Assembly (NCBI RefSeq): GCF_030929495.1
Contig: NZ_JAVFWN010000011.1
Span: 1 to 64,000, forward strand
Direction: 5' to 3'
Length of the DNA stretch: 64,000 nucleotides
Source: Nocardioides sp. LHD-245
GTDB taxonomy: Bacteria > Actinomycetota > Actinomycetes > Propionibacteriales > Nocardioidaceae
Shown here: in pieces, positions 1-8,030 of the stretch
How positions within the stretch are numbered: position 1 is the first letter of the stretch
Layout: the number at the start of each line of letters is the position of its first letter
Position numbers and translations under genes: made by a program
The notes under the pieces: model-generated
Databases searched by the model: none
Told to the model about the DNA's origin: nothing
What the model saw: only the letters and a program-made list of their open reading frames with translations

Positions 1-107
1 ATGACGCGGTCGGCCTTGAAGACGCCCTCGTCGATGAGCTTGGCCAGCTCGGAGGCGTCGGCGACGGAGTGGATCGGGACCTTGCGGACCTCGATGGCAG
101 AAGGCAT
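1..107 (-). CDS. Ring-opening amidohydrolase (cyanuric acid hydrolase/barbiturase family), N-terminal fragment
   Basis: Only the first 35 or so residues are in the window; the gene runs off at base 1. It starts at ATG 107 with an AGGGAAG ribosome site just upstream. The N-terminus ([20 protein letters not shown], then [16 protein letters not shown]) is the recognisable opening of the AtzD/TrzD/barbiturase family. Those enzymes hydrolytically open cyclic imide rings such as cyanuric acid or barbituric acid. The catalytic Ser-Lys dyads lie in the missing part, so activity cannot be checked. It is the last visible gene of the long minus-strand operon, 52 bp after the TPP enzyme beta subunit. With the molybdenum hydroxylase upstream, this suggests oxidation then opening of a pyrimidine- or triazine-type ring. 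The family call rests on a short stretch. Confidence 0.7.
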   Translation of the reverse strand, partial: MPSAIEVRKVPIHSVADASELAKLIDEGVFKADRV

Positions 108-159
108 GGTCAAGCTTCCCTTTCGGTTGGGGAGACGTCGCGGCGCGGGGTGCGCCGCG

Positions 160-774
160 TCAGACATGGGGAGCGCCGCCGTGGATACGGCGACCCTCGA
201 GCTGCTCGACGTACCGGACGAACCGGTACTTGTCCTCGATGCCGTCGGTGTGGCGACGCTTCTCCTCCGGCCAGGACTCCATGCCGGGTTCGATGCGCGC
301 CACCAGGTAGCCGAGGTCGTCACCGGCGAGCGACGCAGCGAGCTCCTTCGCCAGCGACAGTTCATCGTGGACGGCGACCGCGTGGGCGCACCCGGCACCG
401 GCAGCAATGGCGGCGAGGTCGACGCCCGCGCTGGTCAACGTCGGTGCGGAGCCGATGCACTCATACAGGCCGTTGTCCATCACGACGACGGTGAGGTTGC
501 GTGGCCGCTGGACGGCGAGAGTCGTGACGGCGCCGAGGTTCATCAGCACCGAGCCGTCGGTCTCCAACGCGACGACGCGACGGTGGGGCAGCGCGAGCGC
601 GAGGCCCAGCGCCGTCGAGCTGATCGAGCCGAGGATGCTCAGGGACATCGTGTTGTCGACCGGTCCCGGTCGCAGGTTCCACCAGTCGTCGATGAGCCCG
701 CCGACCGACGACACGAACAGATCCTCGGTCGTGGTCGCCTCCGCGATCACGGTGACCGCGTCGATCCGCTTCAT
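160..774 (-). CDS. TPP-dependent 2-oxoacid decarboxylase, beta (TPP-binding) subunit
   Basis: 204 aa, start ATG 774, which overlaps the stop of the alpha subunit (ATGA). It carries the C-terminal TPP-binding fold: [11 protein letters not shown] (the GDG-type Mg/pyrophosphate motif, here with T for the first G) followed by [10 protein letters not shown]. Size and split architecture match sulfopyruvate decarboxylase ComE and the C-terminal half of phosphonopyruvate decarboxylase. It should form an alpha/beta enzyme with the preceding gene and decarboxylate, or carboligate, a 2-oxoacid. The substrate is not readable from sequence; the surrounding N-heterocycle genes argue for a ring-cleavage product rather than coenzyme M precursors. 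Confidence 0.75.
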   Translation of the reverse strand: MKRIDAVTVIAEATTTEDLFVSSVGGLIDDWWNLRPGPVDNTMSLSILGSISSTALGLALALPHRRVVALETDGSVLMNLGAVTTLAVQRPRNLTVVVMDNGLYECIGSAPTLTSAGVDLAAIAAGAGCAHAVAVHDELSLAKELAASLAGDDLGYLVARIEPGMESWPEEKRRHTDGIEDKYRFVRYVEQLEGRRIHGGAPHV

Positions 775-1319
775 GCCGCGCCCCCTTCCGTGCACTCGCC
801 GGTCATGACCAGGCAGACCGGCCACTGACTCGCCCCGGCGTGGTCGAAGGCCTTGCGCAGCATCGGCTTGATGTCGTCCACGCGGTCCACGATCTTCATC
901 GGGATCCGCAGCGCCTCGAGCAGCGGGCCCATGACCTGCGCGTGGTTGTGACCCCACCAGTTGGCCTCTCCGAAATCGCCGCGGTAGCTGACCACCATCA
1001 CGAGCGGCACCTGGTGGGCGAAGGAGAAGCGAGCGATGGGCTCGCACGCCTGACGGAGCCCGGAGTTCTCCATGATCATCAGAGCCCGGCGACCGCCGAG
1101 GTAGGACCCGGCGACGATGCCGGGCAGTTCGGCTTCGTTGCTGACGCGGACGAGGTCGATCGCGGGGTCGCGGTCGATGGCGACGTAGACCGACTTCAGA
1201 TGAGACTCCGGCAGCGTGCCGACGAGGGTGACTGCCGCCTCGTGCAGCCCGTTGACGAACTCCTGGGCGTAGCGAGGGACCCGGTCGGTCCCTACAGACT
1301 GCTCATGCACCGTCGTCAT
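771..1319 (-). CDS. TPP-dependent 2-oxoacid decarboxylase, alpha (PYR-domain) subunit
   Basis: 182 aa from ATG 1319 (MTTVHEQSVG). The start overlaps the stop of the molybdenum subunit gene (ATGA) and the stop overlaps the beta subunit start. It is the N-terminal pyrimidine-binding domain: VRVSNEAELPGIVAGSYLGG supplies the conserved glutamate that activates the TPP aminopyrimidine, and MIMENSGLRQACEPI and WWGHNHAQ are typical of ComD-like proteins. Separate alpha and beta genes are the norm for sulfopyruvate decarboxylase-type enzymes. Coupling to the oxidoreductase upstream suggests it handles a 2-oxoacid formed after ring opening; that is inference. Confidence 0.75.
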   Translation of the reverse strand: MTTVHEQSVGTDRVPRYAQEFVNGLHEAAVTLVGTLPESHLKSVYVAIDRDPAIDLVRVSNEAELPGIVAGSYLGGRRALMIMENSGLRQACEPIARFSFAHQVPLVMVVSYRGDFGEANWWGHNHAQVMGPLLEALRIPMKIVDRVDDIKPMLRKAFDHAGASQWPVCLVMTGECTEGGAA

Positions 1320-3703
1320 GCTCCTTCGTGAAGGTTGTCGTGGCTGCCGGCCCCCGGTGGGGAGGCGAGCTCGGAGAGGTCGGGGATGAGGTCCCACGGC
1401 CGCACGGGAACGCGGGCGAGGTCGCGCCCCGACGCCTCGCGGAGCGCGGCCACGACCGCGGGCGTCGAGGAGATCGTCGCGGGCTCGCCTGCGCCCTTGA
1501 TCCCGTACGGCGCCGCCTCGTCGGGGATCTCGAGGATCTTCAGCCGCATAGGCGGGACGTCCAGCGTCGTCGGGATCAGGTAGTCGGTGAACGACGGATT
1601 CAGCACCCGCCCCTCTCGCACCTGGATCTCCTCCATCAGCGCCAGCCCGATCCCCTGGGCCGTGCCGCCTTCCATCTGGCCCTCGACGGCCAGCGGGTTG
1701 ATCGCCCGGCCGACATCCTGAACGACGGCCAGCTCGACCAGGCGGCTCAGCCCGGTCTCGACGTCGACGTCCGCGACGGCGCGGTGCGCGGCAAAGATGA
1801 ACTGGATGTGGGGGCTGCCTTGCCCGTCCTCATCGAGCGAGGTGGTCGGGTGGTGGTCGAACCGGCGCTCCTCCTCGATCGCGCCACCGTCCAGCAGGTC
1901 CGCGATCGTGCACACCGCTCGGCCCTCGGCCCCGAGGAGCGCGCCGGCCGCCAAGGTCACCTCGTGACCGAACTCCAACAGCTCTGGGAACAGGTGGCCG
2001 AACCGGTCGTGAGCGCGCGTCAGCAGCTCGAGCCGTACGGCGTCGCACGCGACCTTGACCGCCCCTCCGGTCATGTAGGTCTGACGGGACGCCGACGACG
2101 ACCCGGCCGAGCCGACGCCGGTGTCGGCGGGAAGTACGACGACATCGTCGACGCCGAGCTCGGTGCGCACGATCTGGGCGACCACGCTCACCAATCCCTG
2201 TCCGACCTCGGCTGCGGCGGTGGCCACCTCGGCGACGACGCCGTCAGCGTGCCGACGCACCCGAACCCGGGCGGTCGAGAAGTCACGCACGCCCTCGGGC
2301 ATCCCGCCCGCCTTGAAGCCGATCCCGTAGCCCACGCCCCGGACGACCCCCTCACCCCGGGTCACGTAGCCTGCGCCACCGGGCAGGGTCAGCGGGTCCC
2401 GGTCGTCGACGCGCTCCGGCGGCAGCGGCATCGACCGGAGCTCCTCGAGCAGAGCCCGTGCCGGAACCACGCCCGGCACAGGCTGCCCGGTCGGCATCAG
2501 GTCGCCGTCCCCGAGCACGTTCAGGAGTCGCAGCTCCAGCGGATCCATGCCCAGCTCGCGGGCGAGGCGGTCCATCTGGGCCTCGTGGCCCACCGCCGCC
2601 TGCACTGCCCCGAAGCCTCGCATCGCACCGCAGGGCGGGTTGTTCGTGTAGGCGACCACCGCACGGATGTCGACGGCGGGGCAGGCGTAGGGCCCGACGG
2701 CGAATGCCGCGGTGTTGGACACCACCGGCGACGAGGTCGACGCATAGGCGCCACCGTCCAGCTCGATCTCGCAGCGCACGTAGCGCAGGCGGCCGTCGCG
2801 GTCGGCGCCGTGCTCGTACCTCAGCACCCCCGAGTGCCGGTGGACGTGGCCGTAGAACGACTCCTCCCGGGAGTAGACCATCTTCACCGGGCGCCCGGTG
2901 CGCAACGCGAGCAGGCACAGGTGGGCCTGCAACGAGATGTCCTCGCGGGCGCCGAAGGCCCCGCCCACACCTGCCAATTGCACGTGGATCGACGAGGGCG
3001 GAAGAGCGAGGACGGACGCGAGCTGGTTGCGGTCCGCGTGGATCCACTGGGTGTTCGCATACAGGTCGACGCCGCCGTCGGGCCGCGGGACCGCGAGCCC
3101 CGACTCTGTACCGAGAGGTGCCTGGTCCTGCATCCCGACGCGGTACTCCCCGCGCACCACCACGGGTGCCGTCAGGCCGTCCTCGGTGCCCCTGCGGATT
3201 CGGATGTCGCGCACCACGTTGCCCGCGGGATGCACAGTCACCTCGCCGGCCAGCGCATCGACGACGCGGTGCACCACGGACAGCGGCTCGTAGGCGACCA
3301 CGACCGCCTCCGCGGCCCGCCGGGCGGCCTCGAGGGACTCCGCCGCCACGATCGCCACGGCCTCGCCCTCGAAGCGGACCACCTCGGCGGCGAGCACCGG
3401 CTGGTCGGCCACGATGAGCCCGAAGCTGTTGGCCCCGGGGACGTCGGCGGCGGTGAGCACGGCATGGACGCCCGGCATCGCCGCGGCAGTCGCGGCGTCG
3501 ATACCCAGGACGCGCGCATGCGGGTGCGGGCTGCGGACCGTCGCCCCCCACAGCATCCCGTCGACGTGGAGATCGCTGGAGAAGGCGAAGCGTCCGCGGA
3601 CCTTCAGGTCACCGTCGGGACGCGCCGGGGAGTCGCCGATCGCGCCGCCGCCCCAGGGGCGGCCCGTCGCGGGCGCCTCGCGCGCGATCGGGTCAGCGCT
3701 CAT
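1316..3703 (-). CDS. Molybdenum hydroxylase (xanthine dehydrogenase family), molybdopterin large subunit
   Basis: 795 aa; start ATG 3703 (MSADPIAREAP) with GGAGG upstream, overlapping the 2Fe-2S subunit gene by 11 bp. Family features in order: an aldehyde-oxidase a/b-hammerhead N-terminus (KVRGRFAFSSDLHVDGMLWG), GGAFGAREDI, the substrate-loop segment NNPPCGAMRGFGAVQ, the pterin segment EVGQGLVSVVAQ, and the C-terminal GIKGAGEP carrying the catalytic glutamate. The AYxCSFR loop of aerobic CO dehydrogenase is absent, so CO oxidation is unlikely. With the FAD and 2Fe-2S subunits it would form an enzyme that hydroxylates an electron-poor carbon next to ring nitrogen, as in quinoline, nicotinate, xanthine or uracil/thymine dehydrogenases. 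Confidence 0.88.
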   Translation of the reverse strand: MSADPIAREAPATGRPWGGGAIGDSPARPDGDLKVRGRFAFSSDLHVDGMLWGATVRSPHPHARVLGIDAATAAAMPGVHAVLTAADVPGANSFGLIVADQPVLAAEVVRFEGEAVAIVAAESLEAARRAAEAVVVAYEPLSVVHRVVDALAGEVTVHPAGNVVRDIRIRRGTEDGLTAPVVVRGEYRVGMQDQAPLGTESGLAVPRPDGGVDLYANTQWIHADRNQLASVLALPPSSIHVQLAGVGGAFGAREDISLQAHLCLLALRTGRPVKMVYSREESFYGHVHRHSGVLRYEHGADRDGRLRYVRCEIELDGGAYASTSSPVVSNTAAFAVGPYACPAVDIRAVVAYTNNPPCGAMRGFGAVQAAVGHEAQMDRLARELGMDPLELRLLNVLGDGDLMPTGQPVPGVVPARALLEELRSMPLPPERVDDRDPLTLPGGAGYVTRGEGVVRGVGYGIGFKAGGMPEGVRDFSTARVRVRRHADGVVAEVATAAAEVGQGLVSVVAQIVRTELGVDDVVVLPADTGVGSAGSSSASRQTYMTGGAVKVACDAVRLELLTRAHDRFGHLFPELLEFGHEVTLAAGALLGAEGRAVCTIADLLDGGAIEEERRFDHHPTTSLDEDGQGSPHIQFIFAAHRAVADVDVETGLSRLVELAVVQDVGRAINPLAVEGQMEGGTAQGIGLALMEEIQVREGRVLNPSFTDYLIPTTLDVPPMRLKILEIPDEAAPYGIKGAGEPATISSTPAVVAALREASGRDLARVPVRPWDLIPDLSELASPPGAGSHDNLHEGA

Positions 3704-4175
3704 CGGAGCCTCCGACGCCTTCGCCGGGCCGAGCGACGTCCTCGACGGCCTGGAGGATCTTCCGGTAGCCGGTGCAGCGGCACAGGTTCCCGGAGAGCGC
3801 CTCCGGCAGGTCGGTCTTCGCCAGGCAGGGATCACGGCGCAGCGTCGCGGTCGCGGACACGACGAAGCCCGGCGTGCAGAACCCGCACTGCACACCTCCG
3901 CAGCGACGAATCGCCTCCCGCACCGAGGTGGCCAGTACGTCGTCGTCGAGCCCCTCGATCGTCACGACCTCACGCTCCGCGGCACGCGCGGCCGGCACCA
4001 GGCACGCACACACCGGGGCGCCCTCCAGGAGCACCGTGCACGACCCGCACTCCCCCTGCTCGCATGCGTTCTTGGCGCCGTAGAGGCCCAGCCTGTCCCG
4101 CAGGACGCTCAGCAGGCTCTCCCACGGCGGGACGTCCGGGAGATCCCGGACCTGGGCATTGACGTCGAACCTCAC
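3693..4175 (-). CDS. Molybdenum hydroxylase, 2x[2Fe-2S] small subunit
   Basis: 160 aa from GTG 4175 (VRFDVNAQ), overlapping the stop of the FAD subunit (GTGA), with GGAG about 7 bases upstream. The plant-type cluster is at CEQGECGSCTV with a later Cys in PVCACL. The second, helical cluster is CGGVQCGFCTPG plus NLCRCTGY. All eight cysteine ligands of the CoxS/XdhC-type subunit are present and the length is normal. It passes electrons from the molybdopterin to FAD. It lies between the FAD and Mo subunit genes, a common order for this family. Confidence 0.92.
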   Translation of the reverse strand: MRFDVNAQVRDLPDVPPWESLLSVLRDRLGLYGAKNACEQGECGSCTVLLEGAPVCACLVPAARAAEREVVTIEGLDDDVLATSVREAIRRCGGVQCGFCTPGFVVSATATLRRDPCLAKTDLPEALSGNLCRCTGYRKILQAVEDVARPGEGVGGSDER

Positions 4176-5044
4176 GCTGTCTCCTGCTTCCGTCGTCCCT
4201 GGAGCGCCCACGTGAGGGTGCGCTGCGCCATGACCCGCACGGTGTGACGTCGATAGTCCGCCGTCCCTCGCACGTCGTCGATCGGGGTCGCGGCGGACGC
4301 GACCAGTCGGCCGAACTCGGCGACGGCCCACGGTTCCGGCACGACGTCGTCGCCGGACGGTGGCCACAACGACGTCGCCAGGAACTCCTCTGCGGCCGGC
4401 GCACGCAACGGGCGAGGTCCGACCGAGCCGAGTCCCACGCCCACCGTGCGTTGCCGCCAGTCGACGACGAGCCCGAGGGAGGCCACCGAGATCACCATCG
4501 CGTTGCGGGTGCCGATCTTGCTGAAATGCTGACTCGTGTCGGTCGAGACCGGCATGCGCACCCGCCAGACGACCTCGTCCGGTGCCAGCACGCTGTGACC
4601 GGGACCGAGGAAGAACTCGCCGTACGGCACCTCGCGGACCCCGTCGACGGACCTCAGGTCCACCACGGCGCCGGCGGCCGCCAGCACGGGGTGGGTGTCC
4701 CCCGCCGGTGACGCTGTCGCGATGTTGCCACCGACCGTCGCGACGGAGCGGATCTGCGGCGAGGCCACCGCCCGGGCAGCCACGGCCAGGCCCGCGAGCG
4801 AGCTGCGCGGGTCGTCGGCGAGCCGGGCGAAGGTCACCCCCGCGCCGATGCTCACCCCGTCCGCACCGCACGTGAGAGCGTCGATGCCCGCGACGTCGGA
4901 CAGGTCGATGACCCCGTCCGGCCGGAGCCCGCCGTAGTTGACCTGGACCATCAAGTCGGTGCCGCCTGCGACGAGAGCCCACCGGGGCTGCCGGGACCGG
5001 AGCTCGAGGAGCTCGTCGAGCGTCCGAGGTCGCGCGCGGTTCAC
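4172..5044 (-). CDS. Molybdenum hydroxylase, FAD-binding medium subunit
   Basis: 290 aa from GTG 5044, overlapping the stop of the upstream small gene (GTGA). The PCMH-type FAD fold shows in WALVAGGTDLMVQVNYG near the N-terminus and in ATVGGNIATASPAGDT, the classical CoxM/XdhB flavin motif. The C-terminal CO-dehydrogenase flavoprotein domain follows (ISVASLGLVVDWRQR onward). It takes electrons from the 2Fe-2S subunit and hands them to an unknown acceptor. Gene order FAD, 2Fe-2S, Mo is complete and all three are translationally coupled. Confidence 0.9.
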   Translation of the reverse strand: MNRARPRTLDELLELRSRQPRWALVAGGTDLMVQVNYGGLRPDGVIDLSDVAGIDALTCGADGVSIGAGVTFARLADDPRSSLAGLAVAARAVASPQIRSVATVGGNIATASPAGDTHPVLAAAGAVVDLRSVDGVREVPYGEFFLGPGHSVLAPDEVVWRVRMPVSTDTSQHFSKIGTRNAMVISVASLGLVVDWRQRTVGVGLGSVGPRPLRAPAAEEFLATSLWPPSGDDVVPEPWAVAEFGRLVASAATPIDDVRGTADYRRHTVRVMAQRTLTWALQGRRKQETA

Positions 5045-5313
5045 GAGAGCCGCGCCCCCGCGTCCTCGTCAGCGCCGTCGGGTACGGCGTCCCCGGCGTG
5101 CCCCGTCTCGCTGAATGCCTCGACGAGCCGTCCCAAGGCGCGCGCGTCTAGCGAGGCGAGAGCCTCGAGCATCACAGGGTCCAACGCCACCTGGTCGCCC
5201 GTCCGCTCCGCCCGCAGGAGCAGGCGGGCGCCGGCAGGCGCGCGGTCGAGGAGGACCGTCACCGCGGCGTACTCGTTGACGAGCTGCGCGACGATCTGCT
5301 TCTGGTCGTCCAT
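5041..5313 (-). CDS. Small conserved protein linked to Rieske oxygenase (unknown function)
   Basis: 90 aa, start ATG 5313, 15 bp after the Rieske beta subunit stop and overlapping the FAD-subunit start. I do not recognise a named family. It has a clear homologue in this window, the 93-aa gene at 20657-20938, which also directly follows a Rieske beta subunit gene. Shared pattern: NEYAAVT (residues 13-19) versus NEFAAVT; a central basic/hydrophobic strand region; LDPVMLEALASL (44-55) versus IDATVLEALTML; then a short helix. No cysteines, membrane segment or signal peptide. Co-occurrence suggests an accessory subunit, stability factor or regulator of this Rieske oxygenase type; the role is inferred only from position. 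Confidence 0.7.
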   Translation of the reverse strand: MDDQKQIVAQLVNEYAAVTVLLDRAPAGARLLLRAERTGDQVALDPVMLEALASLDARALGRLVEAFSETGHAGDAVPDGADEDAGARLS

Positions 5314-5328
5314 GGGAGATCCTTCCGG

Positions 5329-5838
5329 CTAGAACAGCAGCGCGATCTGGGCGAGGTCGGGCCGATCGACGTCGAGGAAGACCGTGCGGCGGGCCAGGCG
5401 CAGTTCGCCGTCGACGAGGCGGACGAGGTCCTCGCGCAGTGCCGATACCAGCTGCGGTGGCTCCGGCGTCCGCGACCGCGCGACGAGCTCGTCGCAGGCG
5501 ACGCTCCACGAGGCGTCGTCACGGCGCTCGACCCGGACCGCCGTGAGGTGGCGGCGGTGGAACGCCGGTGGCCGGTCCGCCCACGCGAACTCGCTCGCGA
5601 GGCGGTCGAACCGGACCCGGAGGGAGTGCACCGACTCCCAGGACAGCAGCGATGTCGCGCTGTACGGCGACGAACGAGGATCGTCGCGCAGCTCGGGATG
5701 GGGCACGCGGTACTCGAAGTCGTCCGTGAGCAGGGTGATCCACTCCGCGAAGCGGTCGGCGTTGAGGAGATGGGTCTCGCGGTAGGCGAAGTCGACGACG
5801 GCGCGGTCCTCAGGCGAGAGGTCGGGCATCCCGAACAC
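5329..5838 (-). CDS. Rieske aromatic-ring oxygenase, beta (small) subunit, copy 1
   Basis: 169 aa. GTG 5838 is chosen because GGAGGA lies about 8 bases upstream; ATG 5829 is an alternative. The sequence has the SnoaL/NTF2-like beta-subunit fold of ring-hydroxylating dioxygenases: DFAYRETHLLNADRFAEW, then RFDRLASEFAWADRPP and RRHLTAVRVER in the middle, ending in RTVFLDVDRPDLAQIALLF. It would be the structural partner of the alpha subunit just upstream (3 bp gap). It is paralogous to the gene at 20938-21444, including the WADRP/WAERP segment. Confidence 0.9.
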   Translation of the reverse strand: MFGMPDLSPEDRAVVDFAYRETHLLNADRFAEWITLLTDDFEYRVPHPELRDDPRSSPYSATSLLSWESVHSLRVRFDRLASEFAWADRPPAFHRRHLTAVRVERRDDASWSVACDELVARSRTPEPPQLVSALREDLVRLVDGELRLARRTVFLDVDRPDLAQIALLF

Positions 5839-5841
5839 GGA

Positions 5842-7197
5842 TCAGTCCTCCATCAGGTCGAGGTAGCGGGCGTAGAACCACCGCTGGTTCACCTCGGAGA
5901 TGTCAGTGCCCACCACGTTCCCCGGCCCGTCGAACCACGGCTCGTACGGCGCATGGTCGTGCGCGAGGTCGAAGTTCGCGGGGATCCGGTCGCGCGTCTC
6001 GGCACCGGTGTTGACCTGCAGCATCCGGCGGAAGTTCTCCATGTCGTCGCTCTCGAAGAACGCGGTCGCGCCGTGCTGACGCTGCATCGTCTTGAAGGCC
6101 GACTCCTTCCACTCGGGCGCGTAGTCGGCGGGGGTCACGAGCCAGCAGAGCTCGTCGGTGTGGTCAGGACCGACGGGGTTGAAGAGACGGAACTGCACCA
6201 TCGCGGCGTCGGGGTCACCGGGGTCGAAGCCGCCCGCACGCGGAGTGTGGATGAACGCGAGATTCGGGAACACGATGCCGTGGACCACGGTCGAGCCGGA
6301 GAACATGTCGACCTGGTCCGGCGACAACCGTGCCTGGATCTCCGGCCAGCGGTCCTCCGGGTAGCCCGGGAAGACCGCCTCGCTCGTGCCTGCGGTGCGC
6401 TGCGCTCGCAGGGTGTGCCCGTGCTCGAACTGGATGCAGACTCCCTCGGTGGTCCCGGCCTGGGTGCCCATCAACCCCAAGTCGAAGCCGGCCCGGTGCG
6501 CGTGACGGAGGTGGTAGCCGTCGCCGGAGAAGTTGTCGGCCTCGAGCTTCCAATTGCCCTGGTGGTTGAACCGGAACGCACCGTAAGGTGCGTCGGTGCC
6601 CGCCGCGGAGACGCCGAGGAAGCACTCCAGGTAGAAGGCAAGATCGCCGAGATACTCGCGGAGCTCCACCTGATCGGCGTCGAAGGTGGCGAAGATCAGG
6701 CCGTGGAAGATGTCACTGCGCGCGGTCCGCAGCCCGAAGGCTGCCTTGTCGAAGTCGCGGCCGTAGAGCTCGCGGTGGCGCGGCACCCCTGTCAGCTTGC
6801 CGTCGTTGGCGAAGGTCCAGCCGTGGTAGCCGCACCGGAAGTGAGACGCGTTGCCCACGTCGGCCTTGCAGAGCAAGGTCCCGCGGTGCGTGCAGGAGTT
6901 CAGCATGACCTGCACCTGTCCCGACTCGCTGCGGGAGACGATGACCTGGTCGGTGCCCATCAGCCGCGTCACGTAGTCGCCGGGCTCGGGGATCTCGCTC
7001 TCGTGGGCGAGGAAGAGCCAGCTGTGCCGGAAGATGCTCTCGATCTCCCGCTCCCACTCGGCCTTTCCGGCGAAGTAGCGGCGCGGTACGGCGAACGATC
7101 CGGGCACGGCGCCCGGAGTGGGGGCATCGGACATGGGGCGGTCTCTCTCTCCGGTGCGGGCGCGCGGGCGGTCGGGGTCGCTCTCGGCGGCGGTCAT
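5842..7197 (-). CDS. Rieske aromatic-ring oxygenase, alpha (large) subunit, copy 1
   Basis: 451 aa from ATG 7197, which overlaps the ABC ATPase stop (ATGA) and has GGGGAG upstream; ATG 7134 is an alternative with a poorer ribosome site. The Rieske [2Fe-2S] ligands are C102/H104 (SCTHRG) and C122/H125 (CGYHGW). The mononuclear iron site is NFSGDGYHLRHAH, giving bridging Asp226 and ligands His229 and His234, with a carboxylate expected near the C-terminus. It should add O2 to an aromatic ring, using the ferredoxin and reductase encoded near 19.4-23 kb, since none is present in this operon. Substrate unknown. Confidence 0.92.
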   Translation of the reverse strand: MTAAESDPDRPRARTGERDRPMSDAPTPGAVPGSFAVPRRYFAGKAEWEREIESIFRHSWLFLAHESEIPEPGDYVTRLMGTDQVIVSRSESGQVQVMLNSCTHRGTLLCKADVGNASHFRCGYHGWTFANDGKLTGVPRHRELYGRDFDKAAFGLRTARSDIFHGLIFATFDADQVELREYLGDLAFYLECFLGVSAAGTDAPYGAFRFNHQGNWKLEADNFSGDGYHLRHAHRAGFDLGLMGTQAGTTEGVCIQFEHGHTLRAQRTAGTSEAVFPGYPEDRWPEIQARLSPDQVDMFSGSTVVHGIVFPNLAFIHTPRAGGFDPGDPDAAMVQFRLFNPVGPDHTDELCWLVTPADYAPEWKESAFKTMQRQHGATAFFESDDMENFRRMLQVNTGAETRDRIPANFDLAHDHAPYEPWFDGPGNVVGTDISEVNQRWFYARYLDLMED

Positions 7198-8030
7198 GCG
7201 ATCTCCCCGGCAGCGGTGCTGGCGACCAGCGAGCCGTGCGCACCCTCGGCGTCCGCGTCGGGGCGGCGCAGCAGCGAGGTGACGTGCCCGCGGATCCGCA
7301 CGAACTCCGGCTCGGTCTTGGTCGACACGTGGTCGCGCGGCCTCGGCAGGTCGACGTCGATCACCTCGGCCACCACGCTCGGCGGCGTGGAGAGCACGAA
7401 GATCCGGTCGGCCAGGTAGACCGACTCGTCGATGTCGTGGGTGACCACGAGCACGGTGATCCCGAGCTCCGCCTGGATCCGCATGACCAGGTCCTCGAGG
7501 TCCGCGCGGGTCTGGGCGTCCACCGAGGCGAACGGCTCATCCATCAGCAGCAGGCGCGGATGGGAGGCCAGAGCACGGGCGATCGCGACGCGCTGCTGCA
7601 TCCCGCCCGACATCTGCCAGGGGTAGAGGCTCTCCTTGCCCTTGAGCCCAACCTCCTCGATCGCGAAGCGCACCCGCTCGGCGCGCTCCGCGGCCGGAAG
7701 CCGGCGGATCGGGAAGGCGACGTTCTTGTCGACCCGCATCCACGGGTAGAGCGAGCGCGAGTAGTCCTGGAAGACCATCGCCAACCCCTCCGGGACCCCC
7801 CGGACGGGAGCGCCCTCGAAGCGGACCTCACCGTCGGTGGGGGTGTCGAGACCGGAGATCATCCGCAACAGGGTGGACTTGCCGCACCCCGACGGTCCGA
7901 CGATCACGCTGATCTTGTGAGCCGGGATGGCGGCGTCGATGCTGCGCACCGCCAGGTTGTCGCCGTAGCGCCGGGAGACGCCGGTGAGCTGGAGCTCCGG
8001 AACCTCGGAGCCGAGGACGTGTTCAGTCAT
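7194..8030 (-). CDS. ABC transporter ATPase (SsuB/TauB/NrtD type)
   Basis: 278 aa, ATG 8030, overlapping the permease gene by 8 bp. It has Walker A GPSGCGKST, Q-loop MVFQDYSRSLYPW, signature MSGGMQQRVAIARAL, Walker B LLLMDEP and the switch His in VVTHDIDE. This composition is typical of importers for nitrate, taurine, sulfonates or aromatic acids. It energises the two permeases and the NMT1-type binding protein encoded just upstream. Confidence 0.92.
   Translation of the reverse strand: MTEHVLGSEVPELQLTGVSRRYGDNLAVRSIDAAIPAHKISVIVGPSGCGKSTLLRMISGLDTPTDGEVRFEGAPVRGVPEGLAMVFQDYSRSLYPWMRVDKNVAFPIRRLPAAERAERVRFAIEEVGLKGKESLYPWQMSGGMQQRVAIARALASHPRLLLMDEPFASVDAQTRADLEDLVMRIQAELGITVLVVTHDIDESVYLADRIFVLSTPPSVVAEVIDVDLPRPRDHVSTKTEPEFVRIRGHVTSLLRRPDADAEGAHGSLVASTAAGEIA

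Noticed and set aside
1328..4162. Long plus-strand open frame (944 codons)
   Set aside because: It mirrors the molybdenum hydroxylase subunit genes, and its translation is His/Arg/Asp-rich with no motif; a high-GC antisense artefact. The same applies to other long plus-strand frames at 1-828, 5548-7419 and 44217-46112.
1316..5044. Aerobic carbon monoxide dehydrogenase (CoxMSL)
   Set aside because: Subunit order fits, but the large subunit lacks the AYxCSFR active-site loop and has the xanthine-dehydrogenase-like GAMRGFG instead.
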